Source of the DNA: Candidatus Omnitrophota bacterium
Lineage (GTDB): Bacteria; Omnitrophota; Gorgyraeia; Zapsychrales; Fredricksoniimonadaceae
Direction of reading: 5' to 3'
Length of the DNA: 54,167 bases
Assembly: GCA_016201795.1 (NCBI GenBank)
Contig: JACQCF010000023.1
Location: 1 to 54,167 of the forward strand
Within the stretch, counting starts at the first letter, position 1. Each line of letters starts with the position of its first letter. The notes beneath the pieces are model-generated. The model was not told the DNA's origin. It made no database searches and saw only the letters and a program-made list of their open reading frames with translations. The position numbers and the translations under genes were made by a program. Positions 23,950 to 33,039 of this stretch are shown here, piece after piece.

Positions 23950-25469
23950 TGCCCTTGAGCCTGGTTGTTATTGCTTTTCTTGTTTTTTTTAACGCGATTA
24001 ACCACCCCTTTGTCCACGATGATGTTGTTTTTATCGTTCAAAATCCGCAGATTGGCCGTTTAGATCATCTGGCCGATGTATTTTTTCAGACCAGTCACTT
24101 CCCGCAAAGCGGGGGCATTAATTCATATTACCGTCCGGTTTTAGAGATTTTCTACCGTCTGGAGTATCGACTCTTTGGCCTGAAGGCGGCCGGCTTTCAT
24201 CTGGTTAATATCCTTATTCATATCGCCAACGGTCTTTTGCTCTTTGGACTGCTGTGTCGTCTGCAATTTTCTCGAGGACTAGCCTATGGGATTAGCCTGC
24301 TGTTTCTTATTCATCCGGTACAAAGCGAGGCGGTGGCCTGTGTGGCCGGGGTTTCCAATCTTTTAACCGCATTGTTTGTCTTACTTACTCTCTACTGTTA
24401 CGTTAGGCAAAAGTATGTTCTAGCTCTTTTGAGTTTGGTTTTGTCTCTTTTGACCAAAGAACAGGCGGTGATGGCGCCCTTGTTGTTAGTCCTTATAGAT
24501 TGGTATCAGCACAGAAAGCATAGGGGAAGTTTATGGCTGATTTTTGGCGTATTAACTTTAAGCTTTTGGTGGATGCATGCCACTGTTACCGGTGCGCATA
24601 TGTTGCAAGATATTCTGCAGTGGCCAGGGGAGTTGAAATTAAGGCTTTTGGCCATTCCCCGAACTCTTTTGATGTATCTGCGCTTGGTCGTTTTACCTTA
24701 TGATCTGCATTATTATCGTAATACAGATATCCTCCAGCCTAATGGTCTTGGTTTTATTCTTTGGGGACTGTTGTTGGCAGGCTTAGGTTGGCTGACTAAG
24801 AAATTTCAACTTAATGGTCGAAGCATTATTTTTGGTTTAGGTTGGTTGGTGGCTTGTCTTTTGCCGGTGTTAAACATCGTACCGCTGATTAATGAATATT
24901 CTTTCATTTTAACCGCGGAACATTTTCTTTATTTGTCGATGGTGGGGGCGGTGATTGTCATGGCGGCAGTGCTTCAACGTCTTATCCCTAAGAAAACATT
25001 TCTACCGTTGGCGGTCATCATTTTTTTAGGCTTAGGAGCGCTGACTGTTTATCAAAATACTTTTTGGCGGGGGGAAATTCCTTTATTTGAGAGGGTAGTT
25101 ACCTTTGAGCCCAATTTTGCCCGCGGCCATGTGCTTTTGGCCAAAGCGTATTTATATAATTCCCCTCCCCTAGTGGGAGGGGTAAGGGGAGGGGAAATAA
25201 GTGCAAATACCCCTCTCCCTAACCCTCCCCACAAAGGGGAGGGAATGATAAACTTGGCTATTGAACATTACAGCCGGGCTTTGACGATTATGAAAGAGTA
25301 TGAGCGAAAAGCCACCAACGATAAGGCCAGGCAGTTTTACAGGGGGTTTATTAAGGATATTTACGTTCAAATGGCGGTTTGCTATATTCAAAAAGGGGAT
25401 CAAATACAGGCCCAACAATTGCTGAAAATGGCCATCGGTCTTAATCCCTTATACTCCAGCCCGCGATAA
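23949..25469 (+). CDS. GT-C membrane protein with TPR tail, TMTC-like
   Basis: A 506-residue protein. About ten hydrophobic helices begin at residue 1; 'HPFVHDDVVFI' near the N-terminus has the acidic pair of GT-C mannosyltransferases, followed by 'YYRPVLEIFYRLEY' and 'LIHPVQSEAVACV'. The C-terminal part holds TPR-like helices. The layout matches TMTC-like O-mannosyltransferase/TPR proteins; real activity is unproven. The TPR region is interrupted by 28 codons of a GC-rich palindromic repeat (25161-25244). Confidence 0.78.
   Translation: MPLSLVVIAFLVFFNAINHPFVHDDVVFIVQNPQIGRLDHLADVFFQTSHFPQSGGINSYYRPVLEIFYRLEYRLFGLKAAGFHLVNILIHIANGLLLFGLLCRLQFSRGLAYGISLLFLIHPVQSEAVACVAGVSNLLTALFVLLTLYCYVRQKYVLALLSLVLSLLTKEQAVMAPLLLVLIDWYQHRKHRGSLWLIFGVLTLSFWWMHATVTGAHMLQDILQWPGELKLRLLAIPRTLLMYLRLVVLPYDLHYYRNTDILQPNGLGFILWGLLLAGLGWLTKKFQLNGRSIIFGLGWLVACLLPVLNIVPLINEYSFILTAEHFLYLSMVGAVIVMAAVLQRLIPKKTFLPLAVIIFLGLGALTVYQNTFWRGEIPLFERVVTFEPNFARGHVLLAKAYLYNSPPLVGGVRGGEISANTPLPNPPHKGEGMINLAIEHYSRALTIMKEYERKATNDKARQFYRGFIKDIYVQMAVCYIQKGDQIQAQQLLKMAIGLNPLYSSPR
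25161..25244. repeat. GC-rich palindromic repeat inside TPR coding region
   Basis: TTCCCCTCCCCT is matched by AGGGGAGGGGAA, enclosing a CCTAGTGGGAGG core, and a second related half ends CAAAGGGGAGGGA. At 84 nt it adds exactly 28 codons (SPPLVGGVRGGE ... PNPPHKGEG), a peptide familiar from repeat-derived inserts. The frame stays open on both sides. Confidence 0.8.
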
Positions 25470-25507
25470 TCTCCATCAGCTTTTTGTTTTTCATCGTCGT
25501 CTTTTGA

Positions 25508-25516
25508 TGATATACT
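25508..25516 (+). promoter_or_regulatory. extended -10 promoter, leaderless type
   Basis: TGATATACT ends 6 nt before the ATG at 25523, leaving no room for a ribosome site. Same motif as at 7785 and 37307. Confidence 0.55.
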
Positions 25517-25522
25517 TTCTTT

Positions 25523-26197
25523 ATGTTTTGGATTATCATTTCAAGCTTCATCGTTCTGGTGGCGCTGGCGATCATTATTTACACCATGCCCTCGGAATCC
25601 GCGTCAAAATCAAAAAAGAAATCTAGAGAGCAAAGGCCGGAGTTGATTCCTGATCCCATGGCGGCAGGGGATAAAACCAAAGACTGGAAATCCATTGCCG
25701 AGCGCTGGGAAAAGCAGAACAATGCGCTTTTAGGCGATATGGAAAAGTTAAAGATACAGCAGAAAGATTTGGATCAAGAGCTCGAAACCCAGAAAGTGCA
25801 GAACAAAGAGATTTTAGAAAAACTCTCCCAGGAAAAAGGCTGGCGCGAGAAAGAACAGGCCAATCTCGATAAAGCTAAAACCCGCGAGAAAGATTTGAAA
25901 GATCAGATTCACCGCACGGAAAGCGAGTTGGAAAAAGAGCATTCTAAAGCGATCCGTCTGGAACAGCAGCTTGGGGAAATCAAAATTAAATACGATAGTT
26001 TGCAGGAAGAAAAAAGGGCCTTGTCCACCAAGGCCATGAGTTTAGAAACCACCCTCAAAGAGCTCAATAAAGAGTTGGTTCAGCTTCGCCAGGCAAACGC
26101 CGAGCTTTCCCGCAAGAGGGAAGATGTGCAGTGGGTGGCCAAGTCCCAATTCGATGAATTAAAAAAGCAATTAGAGCAAAAAAAGCAGGATGTCTAA
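25523..26197 (+). CDS. membrane-anchored coiled-coil protein
   Basis: A 224-residue protein. Residues 2-21 form a membrane helix, followed by a short basic linker (KSKKKSREQR) and then about 160 residues of nearly unbroken coiled coil rich in Glu, Lys and Gln heptads. It likely faces the cytoplasm. No domain recognised. It overlaps the aminotransferase gene by 8 nt. Confidence 0.75.
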   Translation: MFWIIISSFIVLVALAIIIYTMPSESASKSKKKSREQRPELIPDPMAAGDKTKDWKSIAERWEKQNNALLGDMEKLKIQQKDLDQELETQKVQNKEILEKLSQEKGWREKEQANLDKAKTREKDLKDQIHRTESELEKEHSKAIRLEQQLGEIKIKYDSLQEEKRALSTKAMSLETTLKELNKELVQLRQANAELSRKREDVQWVAKSQFDELKKQLEQKKQDV

Positions 26198-27353
26198 TTT
26201 TCTCTTCGCCAACCGTACCAACTGGTCTTTGCAGAGCAATCCTTTAAGTTGTCTTTTAGAGAAACTGCAGGCGCAGGGCGTGGACATCCTGGATTTAACC
26301 GAATCCAATCCCACCCGATGCGGTTTTCATTATCCTTCATCCTGGCTTGAGGCCCTCTGCGGTCAGAATAATTTTACTTATGCCCCGCAGGCTAAAGGGT
26401 TGATTCAAGCCCGCAGGGCGGTGGCGGATTATTACGCACAAAAAAGTTTAAATGTCGATCCAAAGAGGATTGTTCTGACTTCCAGCACCTCCGAGGGTTA
26501 TTCGTTTTTATTAAAACTTTTAACCAACCCCGGCGATCATGTACTCATTCCTAAACCAAGTTATCCTCTGTTTCAGTTTTTGCTCCAGCTGCACGACGTG
26601 GAATTCGATTATTATCCTCTGGTTTATGATGGCGCCTGGCGCACAGATCAGAGGGCTTTTAAAAATTTAGTTATGCCTAAGACCAGGACGGTGATAGTGG
26701 TCAATCCCAACAATCCCGCGGGTTCTTATGTCGGTAAAGAAGATATCGCCTTTTTAAATGAGCAGTGCTTAAAAAATCACATGGCGATTATCTCTGACGA
26801 AGTTTTTTTTGATTATAAGCTTAATGGTCAAATCAATCCTTTGAGTTTAGCCTACAATACGGCGGTGCCGACATTTGTATTAAGCGGTATATCCAAAATT
26901 TTAGGTTTGCCGCAGATGAAATTGTCGTGGATCACAAGTCATGGTCCTCAACCCATCGTGGATATGGCTATGGATCGTTTGGAAATTATCGCGGATACTT
27001 ATTTGTCGGTGAATACCCCGGCGCAAAATGCTTTGTCGGTATGGCTGGCGGGTAACGCTCATATCCAGAAGCAAATTTTAGAACGCGTACGGGCTAATTG
27101 GGAAATTGTACGACGTCAGCATTTAAACGTATTGGCCGCCGAGGGAGGCTGGTATGCGCTTGTCCATGTACCGTCCGTCAAATCGGAAGAACAGCTTGTT
27201 TTAGATTTGCTCCAAAAAGATCACGTGTTGGTTCATCCAGGATACTTTTTTGATTTTGATAACCCAGGATATTTGGTCTTAAGCCTTTTACCCGTCTCAG
27301 AGATATTCACACAAGCTCTGGAAAGAATTTGCCGGCGGATTAAGCTTTTATAG
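26190..27353 (+). CDS. PLP aminotransferase, class I/II
   Basis: A 387-residue fold-type I enzyme. 'VVNPNNPAGSYV' (Asn for PLP O3), 'IISDEVFFDY' (Asp for the pyridine N), PLP-Lys236 in 'SGISKILGLPQMK' and the C-terminal Arg region are visible. Related to aspartate or alanine-type aminotransferases; the exact substrate is unclear. It overlaps the upstream coiled-coil gene by 8 nt. Confidence 0.88.
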   Translation: MSNFLFANRTNWSLQSNPLSCLLEKLQAQGVDILDLTESNPTRCGFHYPSSWLEALCGQNNFTYAPQAKGLIQARRAVADYYAQKSLNVDPKRIVLTSSTSEGYSFLLKLLTNPGDHVLIPKPSYPLFQFLLQLHDVEFDYYPLVYDGAWRTDQRAFKNLVMPKTRTVIVVNPNNPAGSYVGKEDIAFLNEQCLKNHMAIISDEVFFDYKLNGQINPLSLAYNTAVPTFVLSGISKILGLPQMKLSWITSHGPQPIVDMAMDRLEIIADTYLSVNTPAQNALSVWLAGNAHIQKQILERVRANWEIVRRQHLNVLAAEGGWYALVHVPSVKSEEQLVLDLLQKDHVLVHPGYFFDFDNPGYLVLSLLPVSEIFTQALERICRRIKLL

Positions 27354-27372
27354 TAGAATATAAACCTATGAT

Positions 27373-27457
27373 CCCTCGCCATATTAACTGTAGATTATTG
27401 ACCCTGTCTCGGGATCATGGTGATGAACAGGGAAATTATTAAGGTGACGAATCCATG
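27373..27457. repeat. repeat family copy B (start context of dCMP deaminase)
   Basis: Same block order as copy A at 18891: CCCTCGCCATA, CTGTCTCGGGA, ATGGTGA, ACAGG and AAGGTGACGAA before an ATG. Internal pairings: ATGATCCC (27368-27375) with GGGATCAT (near 27410), and CCCTGT with ACAGGG. A 24-codon frame (27368-27442) crosses it, and its LSRD-G-EQ peptide is shared with copy A. The block AAGGTGAC serves as the ribosome site of the gene at 27455. Confidence 0.75.
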
Positions 27458-27925
27458 AAAAGACCGGATTGGGATGAATATTTTTTGAAATTGGCGATGC
27501 TGGCTTCCGAGCGGGCCACCTGCCCGCGCATGCATTGCGGCTGTGTGCTGGTTAAGAATAAAAATGTGATTGCAACCGGTTACAATGGTTCCATCCCTGG
27601 CGATGATCATTGTGAGGATGCCGGTTGCATGATGGTTGACAATCACTGCGTGCGCACCGTGCACGCGGAGATGAATGCGCTGATACAGGCGGCTCGACGG
27701 GGTCATGCGGTAGAGGGGGCATCTGCCTACATCACCAACATGCCCTGCACCACCTGTTCCAAGGCGCTTATTACCGCGGGGGTTAAGAGGGTGGTGGTTT
27801 TCTCCGACTATCATGACACTCTGGCGGAGAGTTTTTTTGCCAAGGCGAATGTAAAAATCGACCGTATAGCCATACCGCAAAAAGAAATCCAATATGATCT
27901 TGGACGGTATTCTTCGGCCAGATAG
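27455..27925 (+). CDS. dCMP deaminase family (ComEB-like)
   Basis: A 156-residue zinc deaminase converting dCMP to dUMP for thymidylate supply. The zinc site is His70-Ala-Glu72 (TVHAEMN) plus Cys98 and Cys101 (PCTTC). A second Cys/His set (Cys23, Cys28, Cys53) matches the structural zinc of the ComEB branch. Translation probably depends on the AAGGTGAC delivered by repeat copy B. A response regulator follows 8 nt later. Confidence 0.93.
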   Translation: MKRPDWDEYFLKLAMLASERATCPRMHCGCVLVKNKNVIATGYNGSIPGDDHCEDAGCMMVDNHCVRTVHAEMNALIQAARRGHAVEGASAYITNMPCTTCSKALITAGVKRVVVFSDYHDTLAESFFAKANVKIDRIAIPQKEIQYDLGRYSSAR

Positions 27926-27933
27926 AGGTTCTT

Positions 27934-28326
27934 ATGTCCGTGATTAAGGTTTTAATGGCTGATGATGAAGCCAGCGTCCTTGAGATTATGGCCCGTCAAG
28001 TGGCTTCCGCCGGCTTTGAGGTGATCACGGCCAGCGACGGCAAACAGGCCTGGGAGAAAATCCAGAGCGAAAACCCCGACGTGGTGGTCCTGGATTTATT
28101 AATGCCGCATATGGACGGCTTTGCCGTGCTCAGCCAGCTGCGCACCAATCCTCCTTCCAAGAAATGGATCCCCGTGATCATTGTCTCGGCCCTGAATGAA
28201 ACGCAGCATATGCAAAAGAGCTTTGATTTACAGGCGGATCATTATCTGGTAAAGCCTTGCCGGACCGAGGATGTCCTTCGAGCTATAAAACTCATGATCT
28301 CGTTAATTCCTTTAAGAAACTCCTAA
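27934..28326 (+). CDS. single-domain response regulator
   Basis: A 130-residue receiver (CheY-like) protein: 'MADDEASV' acidic pocket, phospho-Asp in 'DVVVLDLLMPHMDG' (near residue 51), Ser/Thr in 'IIVSALNE' and Lys in 'LVKPCRTED'. No output domain. It could be an intermediate for a distant kinase, possibly the hybrid kinase of this window. The ribosome site is weak. Confidence 0.9.
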   Translation: MSVIKVLMADDEASVLEIMARQVASAGFEVITASDGKQAWEKIQSENPDVVVLDLLMPHMDGFAVLSQLRTNPPSKKWIPVIIVSALNETQHMQKSFDLQADHYLVKPCRTEDVLRAIKLMISLIPLRNS

Positions 28327-28328
28327 AC

Positions 28329-29150
28329 ATGCTGCGGCGATTTATGTCCACTTTAGCTGGAATTGTTTTTATTGTATTCGTTGGGCTTTTTGTTCTGGTG
28401 AAGTACTTGGAACATACGGCCGTATTTTTTCCCAGCAAATCCATGGATTCGACACCGGCCCAGGCCGGCATGCCTTACGAAGATCTGTATTTAACAACTT
28501 CCGACGGTGTTAAAATCAACGCGTGGTTAATCAAAAGCTCCCCGCAAGCCGCCACCATTCTTTTTGCCCACGGCAATGCCGGTACCATGAGTGATCGGGT
28601 GATGAAGATTAAATTTTTTCATGATTTGGGCTTAAACGTTTTGGTCTTTGATTACCGCGGCTACGGTAAGAGTCAGGGATACCCGACGGAAAAAGGGGTC
28701 TATCTGGATGCGGTGGCCGTTTACGATTATCTGCAAAGCCGGCCGGATATTGACCATCAGCGCATCATCGGCTATGGAGCGTCTTTAGGAGGAGTAGTGG
28801 CGGTGGATTTAGCGACCAGAAGAAAATTGGCAGCTCTGATGATCGAATCATCCATCACCTCGGCCAAAGATATGAGCCAACGCCTTTATCCGTTTCTGCC
28901 CTCATTTCTGATGAGCATCAAATTTGATTCGATGTCTAAAATCAAAAACATTGATGTCCCCAAACTATTTCTGCACAGCCCCGAAGATCAAATAGTACCT
29001 TTAAGCATGGGACAAAAACTCTATGAGGCGGCCCGTGGTCCTAAAAGTTTTTTATTCACTTATGGTGGGCATAATGATGGTTTTTTGATCAATGATCGCA
29101 GGGTGCGCAATGGTTTTAAGAAGTTTTTACAAACGTATTCTTTGCTATGA
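28329..29150 (+). CDS. alpha/beta hydrolase, membrane-anchored (BEM46-like)
   Basis: A 273-residue protein with an N-terminal signal anchor (about residues 8-28), then the hydrolase core: oxyanion 'FAHGNAGTMSD', nucleophile Ser152 in GYGASLGG, acid Asp in 'SPEDQIVP', and His in 'YGGHNDGF'. It resembles the BEM46/YqkD-like serine hydrolases; the substrate is unknown. Start ATG 28329 is set by the membrane anchor; an in-frame start at 28257 lies inside the receiver gene. Confidence 0.85.
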   Translation: MLRRFMSTLAGIVFIVFVGLFVLVKYLEHTAVFFPSKSMDSTPAQAGMPYEDLYLTTSDGVKINAWLIKSSPQAATILFAHGNAGTMSDRVMKIKFFHDLGLNVLVFDYRGYGKSQGYPTEKGVYLDAVAVYDYLQSRPDIDHQRIIGYGASLGGVVAVDLATRRKLAALMIESSITSAKDMSQRLYPFLPSFLMSIKFDSMSKIKNIDVPKLFLHSPEDQIVPLSMGQKLYEAARGPKSFLFTYGGHNDGFLINDRRVRNGFKKFLQTYSLL

Positions 29151-29992
29151 ACCAGGGCTTTTTAAAAACTCAAAAGACCTCCATTGTTGATGCCGGTGGC
29201 CGAGAGGTTCAATATGCTTCTCTCAAACAGGCCATGGCTTTGCGGGATAGGAAAGCCCGACGGCAGAGCCAGTTGATGCTTATTGATGGGGTGCGTGAGA
29301 TTCATCGCGCCTGTGCCGCCGGAGTTGAGATTGAGAAAGTTTTTATTTGCCGCCCTCTGTTGGGCGGGCGTGATGAATATCATTTGCTGGCTTTACTCAA
29401 ACAAAAGCAGGTGAAAATCGTGGAAGTTACTGAAGCGGTATTTGAAAAAATCGCTTATGGTCAGCGTATGGAAGGGATGTTGGCTATCGGCCGGATTCCG
29501 CAAAAATCTCTGTCGGACTTTAAACCTCGCGGACAATCCCTGTATGTGGTGGCGGAGTCTTTGGAGAAACCCGGTAATATCGGAGCGATTTTACGTACCT
29601 GCGATGCCGCCGGTGTTGACGGGCTTCTGATCGCCGATGCCCAAACGGATTTATATAACCCCAATGTGATCCGTGCCAGTACCGGCACTGTCTTTAGCGT
29701 GCCGACGGCCAGCGCTGATCATCAAGCGATTTTGGATTTCTTGAGACGTTATAAAATTAAAATCTGCGGTTTATTTGTGCAAAGCCCTAAGGATTACACA
29801 CAGACAGATTTCACTGGTCCTGTAGCTATTGTTTTAGGCAGTGAGGATAAAGGCTTAAGTGATTTCTGGAAGAAAAACACGGATGCGGCGATGAAAATCC
29901 CCATGAAGGGTCAAGCGGATTCCCTTAATGTGTCTGTCTCTGCGGCCATTGTTATCTACGAAGCCTTGCGCCAGCGCGCCAGAAAATTATAA
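29147..29992 (+). CDS. TrmH-family RNA methyltransferase
   Basis: A 281-residue SPOUT enzyme with an N-terminal substrate-binding domain ('RQSQLMLIDGVREIHRA') and the C-terminal SpoU domain: 'EKPGNIGAILRTCDAAG', 'VLGSEDKGLSDFW' and 'IPMKGQADSLNVSVSAAI'. It adds a 2'-O-methyl to rRNA or tRNA. It is the second TrmH-type gene in the window, with a different N-terminal domain. ATGA overlaps couple it to both neighbours. Confidence 0.9.
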   Translation: MNQGFLKTQKTSIVDAGGREVQYASLKQAMALRDRKARRQSQLMLIDGVREIHRACAAGVEIEKVFICRPLLGGRDEYHLLALLKQKQVKIVEVTEAVFEKIAYGQRMEGMLAIGRIPQKSLSDFKPRGQSLYVVAESLEKPGNIGAILRTCDAAGVDGLLIADAQTDLYNPNVIRASTGTVFSVPTASADHQAILDFLRRYKIKICGLFVQSPKDYTQTDFTGPVAIVLGSEDKGLSDFWKKNTDAAMKIPMKGQADSLNVSVSAAIVIYEALRQRARKL

Positions 29993-30699
29993 TGCGCCTG
30001 CAAGTTTTTCTTTCCCACAATGGTATTTGTTCCCGACGAGAAGCGATGCAGGTCATTCAAACCGGACGGGTCAAGATTAACGGTCAGGTGATTAATGAAC
30101 CATCGGTGGATGTCAGCGGCAGCGAAGATATCACGGTCGATGACCGCAAGGTCATGGCCCAAGATTATACCTACGTGATGCTGCATAAACCCCCCGGCAC
30201 CACCACCACCAAAGAGGATCCTCACGCGGAGCAGACCGTGTTAGATCTTTTGCCTGAGCATTTGCATCATTTATCTCCCGTCGGACGTTTGGATCGCGAC
30301 AGCCAGGGGCTTTTGCTGTTGACCAATGACGGTGCTTTAGCGTATCGGCTGACGCATCCGAAATTTCACCTGGATAAAACTTATCTGGTACGTGTTAAAG
30401 GGCGATTAAGCAAAGATCATCAGAAAGAATTACAGCAGGGGGTTGTGATTGAAGATCACAAAACCGCTCCTTGCCGTATCACAGCAGTCCGTTATAATGG
30501 CGAAATCACGGAATTTCACATCACCCTCCACGAGGGCCGCAAACGACAAATTCGTTTGATGTTAAAAAGCGTAGGGCATCAGGTGCATTTTTTGGCGCGT
30601 ATCAGCATCGGGCCTTTGAGGTTAGGTGATTTAAAAATCGGCCAGTGGCGGTATTTAACGGACGAAGAACTTAAAGCATTACGAATGACAAAACAATGA
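29992..30699 (+). CDS. RsuA/RluB-like pseudouridine synthase
   Basis: A 235-residue enzyme. An S4 RNA-binding domain (about residues 1-55) precedes the catalytic domain, whose Asp sits in 'VGRLDRDSQGLLLLTNDG' (near residue 102). RluB/RsuA members isomerise specific uridines in 23S or 16S rRNA. The position is unknown. It starts at the last base of the TrmH gene's stop codon and overlaps the following ABC-F gene by 4 nt. Confidence 0.92.
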   Translation: MRLQVFLSHNGICSRREAMQVIQTGRVKINGQVINEPSVDVSGSEDITVDDRKVMAQDYTYVMLHKPPGTTTTKEDPHAEQTVLDLLPEHLHHLSPVGRLDRDSQGLLLLTNDGALAYRLTHPKFHLDKTYLVRVKGRLSKDHQKELQQGVVIEDHKTAPCRITAVRYNGEITEFHITLHEGRKRQIRLMLKSVGHQVHFLARISIGPLRLGDLKIGQWRYLTDEELKALRMTKQ

Positions 30700-32642
30700 T
30701 TACCATCATCCATTTAAGCAAGAATTTCGACGAGCGAATGCTTTTGGAGGATGTGTCTTTGAGCATTTTCCCCCACGAGCGCATAGGCCTGACAGGTCCC
30801 AACGGTGCCGGCAAATCGACCTTGTTTCAAATTATTTTAGGACAGATGGAGCCATCCACCGGCAGTGTGCAAATTCAAAAGAATTTAAAAATCGGCTATA
30901 TGGCCCAGGAGGCCAGGTATACCAGCGACCGCAGTATCATGGATGAGATGACCTGCGGTGATGAGGAAATCAAAAAGTTAGTTGATGAAAAACATAAACT
31001 CGAGGATGAGCATAAGGCCGACAGCTCCCGCTACGGCGATATTGTAGACCTTTTAGAAAAAAAAGGTATTTATGAGCTCGAGCACAAAGCCGAAAAAATT
31101 TTAACCGGCTTAGGCTTTAAAGAAGAAGATTTCCACCAACCGATTGCCCAGCTTTCCGGCGGTTGGCAGATGCGCACCCAGCTGGCCAAACTTCTGACTT
31201 ACCAATACGATTTGCTTTTGCTGGATGAGCCGACCAATTATCTTGATTTGGAAGCCACCCTTTGGCTGAAGGAGTATTTGTCCAAATACGACGGGACTTT
31301 TATTACCATCTCCCACGATAAAATTTTTCTTAATGATGTGACCAATTACACCATCATCCTCGAAGATGCCGCCATGACCAAGGTCAAGGGTAATTACGAA
31401 GCTTATGAAGAGGCCAAGGCCGTCAGGCTACGTACCCTCGTGAAACAGCAGAAGGTCATTGGACAAAAGCGTCAGCAGCTGGAACGTTTTACCGAGCGTT
31501 TTCATGCTCAGCCTAATCGGGCCTCCGCGGTACGCAATAAACGTAAAATGCTCGAGCGCCTGGAGGAAATCCCTATCCCGCCAGAGAAACACAGTATTGG
31601 TGATTTTGAATTTCCGCCCACCCTCGCAAGCGGATATACAGTTTTGACCATGAGTAAAATTTGTAAATCTTACGGCGAGAAAAAAGTTTATAAGGATTTG
31701 GATTTGGAAATCACCCGCGGCCAAAAGATTTGTCTGGTTGGCCCCAACGGTGCTGGCAAATCCACGCTTTTAAAGATGATCGCCGGCGTTTTGCCTTTTG
31801 ATGCGGGGACGTACAAGCTCGGGCATCAGGTGCAGTCCGGCTATTTTTCGCAGACCAGGCTTGAGGTGCTCAACCCTACGCGTTCGGTTTTGGAAGAATT
31901 GCTTTCAGCCAGCGATAAGAGCATTGCTCAGGCGCAGGCAAGAACCTTGCTGGGGGTGTTTAATTTCCGCGGGGATGATGTGTTCAAACCCGTGCGGGTG
32001 CTCTCCGGTGGGGAAAAAAGCCGTTTGATTTTAGCCAAGCTTTTGATTAACCCGCCTAATTTTATTTTGCTGGATGAACCAACCACCCATCTGGATATCG
32101 ACGGGGTGGAGGCTTTAACGGATTGTTTCAAGAAATACCAGGGCACGTTATGTTTTATCAGCCATGACCTTTTTTTCGTTAATGAAATCGCCAGCCATAT
32201 CGTTGAGGTCAACAACGGTCATTTGAAACATTATCACGGCGGCCTGGATTATTATTTAGAGAAGAAGGCCGGCATCGACGCTGATATCAAAGGGCAGCCA
32301 CCGCGCGCCGCGCAGAAAGCTACAGGGACTCTAGAGCAGCCGCTCAAGCCAACCAAAAAGGAGCCTCACAGCCCTCATCTGCAAAAAGCTTATCAACAGC
32401 ATCAGCAGGCGCTCAAACGCTTGGAAGAGATTAAAAAAGAAACCAAAGCTTTGGAAGAGGAACAAAAGCAGCTGGAGACAGAAAGTTATGTGAAATCCCG
32501 GTTTTTAAGCGATGCCTTTGGGCGGGATCCTCATCTGATCAAAGATTACGGCATCAGACTGAAAGAAATTCAGAGACGTTTCAGGGAAATTGCGGTAACA
32601 TTAGATAGATTGCACCAAGAAAAAATTAATATCACTAAATAA
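30696..32642 (+). CDS. ABC-F ATPase (Uup/YdiF-like)
   Basis: A 648-residue soluble protein with two ABC domains. Walker A GPNGAGKST occurs in both halves, signatures are LSGGWQMR and LSGGEKSR, and Walker B motifs are LLLDEPTNYLDL and ILLDEPTTHLDI. A Lys/Glu-rich linker joins the halves, and a C-terminal coiled coil (about residues 555-645) resembles that of Uup and YdiF. ABC-F proteins act on the ribosome, and no membrane partner is expected. Confidence 0.93.
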   Translation: MITIIHLSKNFDERMLLEDVSLSIFPHERIGLTGPNGAGKSTLFQIILGQMEPSTGSVQIQKNLKIGYMAQEARYTSDRSIMDEMTCGDEEIKKLVDEKHKLEDEHKADSSRYGDIVDLLEKKGIYELEHKAEKILTGLGFKEEDFHQPIAQLSGGWQMRTQLAKLLTYQYDLLLLDEPTNYLDLEATLWLKEYLSKYDGTFITISHDKIFLNDVTNYTIILEDAAMTKVKGNYEAYEEAKAVRLRTLVKQQKVIGQKRQQLERFTERFHAQPNRASAVRNKRKMLERLEEIPIPPEKHSIGDFEFPPTLASGYTVLTMSKICKSYGEKKVYKDLDLEITRGQKICLVGPNGAGKSTLLKMIAGVLPFDAGTYKLGHQVQSGYFSQTRLEVLNPTRSVLEELLSASDKSIAQAQARTLLGVFNFRGDDVFKPVRVLSGGEKSRLILAKLLINPPNFILLDEPTTHLDIDGVEALTDCFKKYQGTLCFISHDLFFVNEIASHIVEVNNGHLKHYHGGLDYYLEKKAGIDADIKGQPPRAAQKATGTLEQPLKPTKKEPHSPHLQKAYQQHQQALKRLEEIKKETKALEEEQKQLETESYVKSRFLSDAFGRDPHLIKDYGIRLKEIQRRFREIAVTLDRLHQEKINITK

Positions 32643-32646
32643 TTCC

Positions 32647-33039
32647 ATGCCCCTGCTCAAAAATCTTTTGATGGTGACGGTCTGTTTTGGATGCTGCGGT
32701 TGTACGATTTTGAATCATTTGGATGAGATTTCAACCCTTGGTGACTACTCCCGGGATAAAGACGACCAGCATAAGCTGGTCAATGGCATCAATGCCCGTT
32801 ATGATGCCCTGGTAGCAGCTATGAAGAGTGGGGATATTAAAAAATATCCTGATCAGAAAGCCGTACGCCAAGCTTTTGGTGAGTCTATTTTGATTAAAAG
32901 GATCGACGATCATGGGCAACCCCAAGAACAGTGGCTTTACCGCCACGCTCTTCCTATAAAAGCGCAAGATAAAGTGTATTTGTATTTTAACGCTCAAGGG
33001 AAATTGCTTCGATACGAGCAGGAGAAAATTCAATGGTAA
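32647..33039 (+). CDS. putative lipoprotein
   Basis: A 130-residue protein. The N-terminus (MPLLKNLLMVTVCFG) leads into a Cys-rich lipobox region with Cys16, Cys17 and Cys19; Cys19 after 'CCG' is the most likely lipidation site. The mature part ends with 'VYLYFNAQGKLLRYE', reminiscent of small outer-membrane lipoproteins of the SmpA type, but no family is certain. It sits between an ABC-F gene and rmuC. Confidence 0.65.
   Translation: MPLLKNLLMVTVCFGCCGCTILNHLDEISTLGDYSRDKDDQHKLVNGINARYDALVAAMKSGDIKKYPDQKAVRQAFGESILIKRIDDHGQPQEQWLYRHALPIKAQDKVYLYFNAQGKLLRYEQEKIQW

Noticed and set aside
27395-27892. 165-codon frame antisense to the dCMP deaminase gene
   Set aside because: Plus-strand HAE and PCxxC zinc motifs are intact; the antisense product is featureless.
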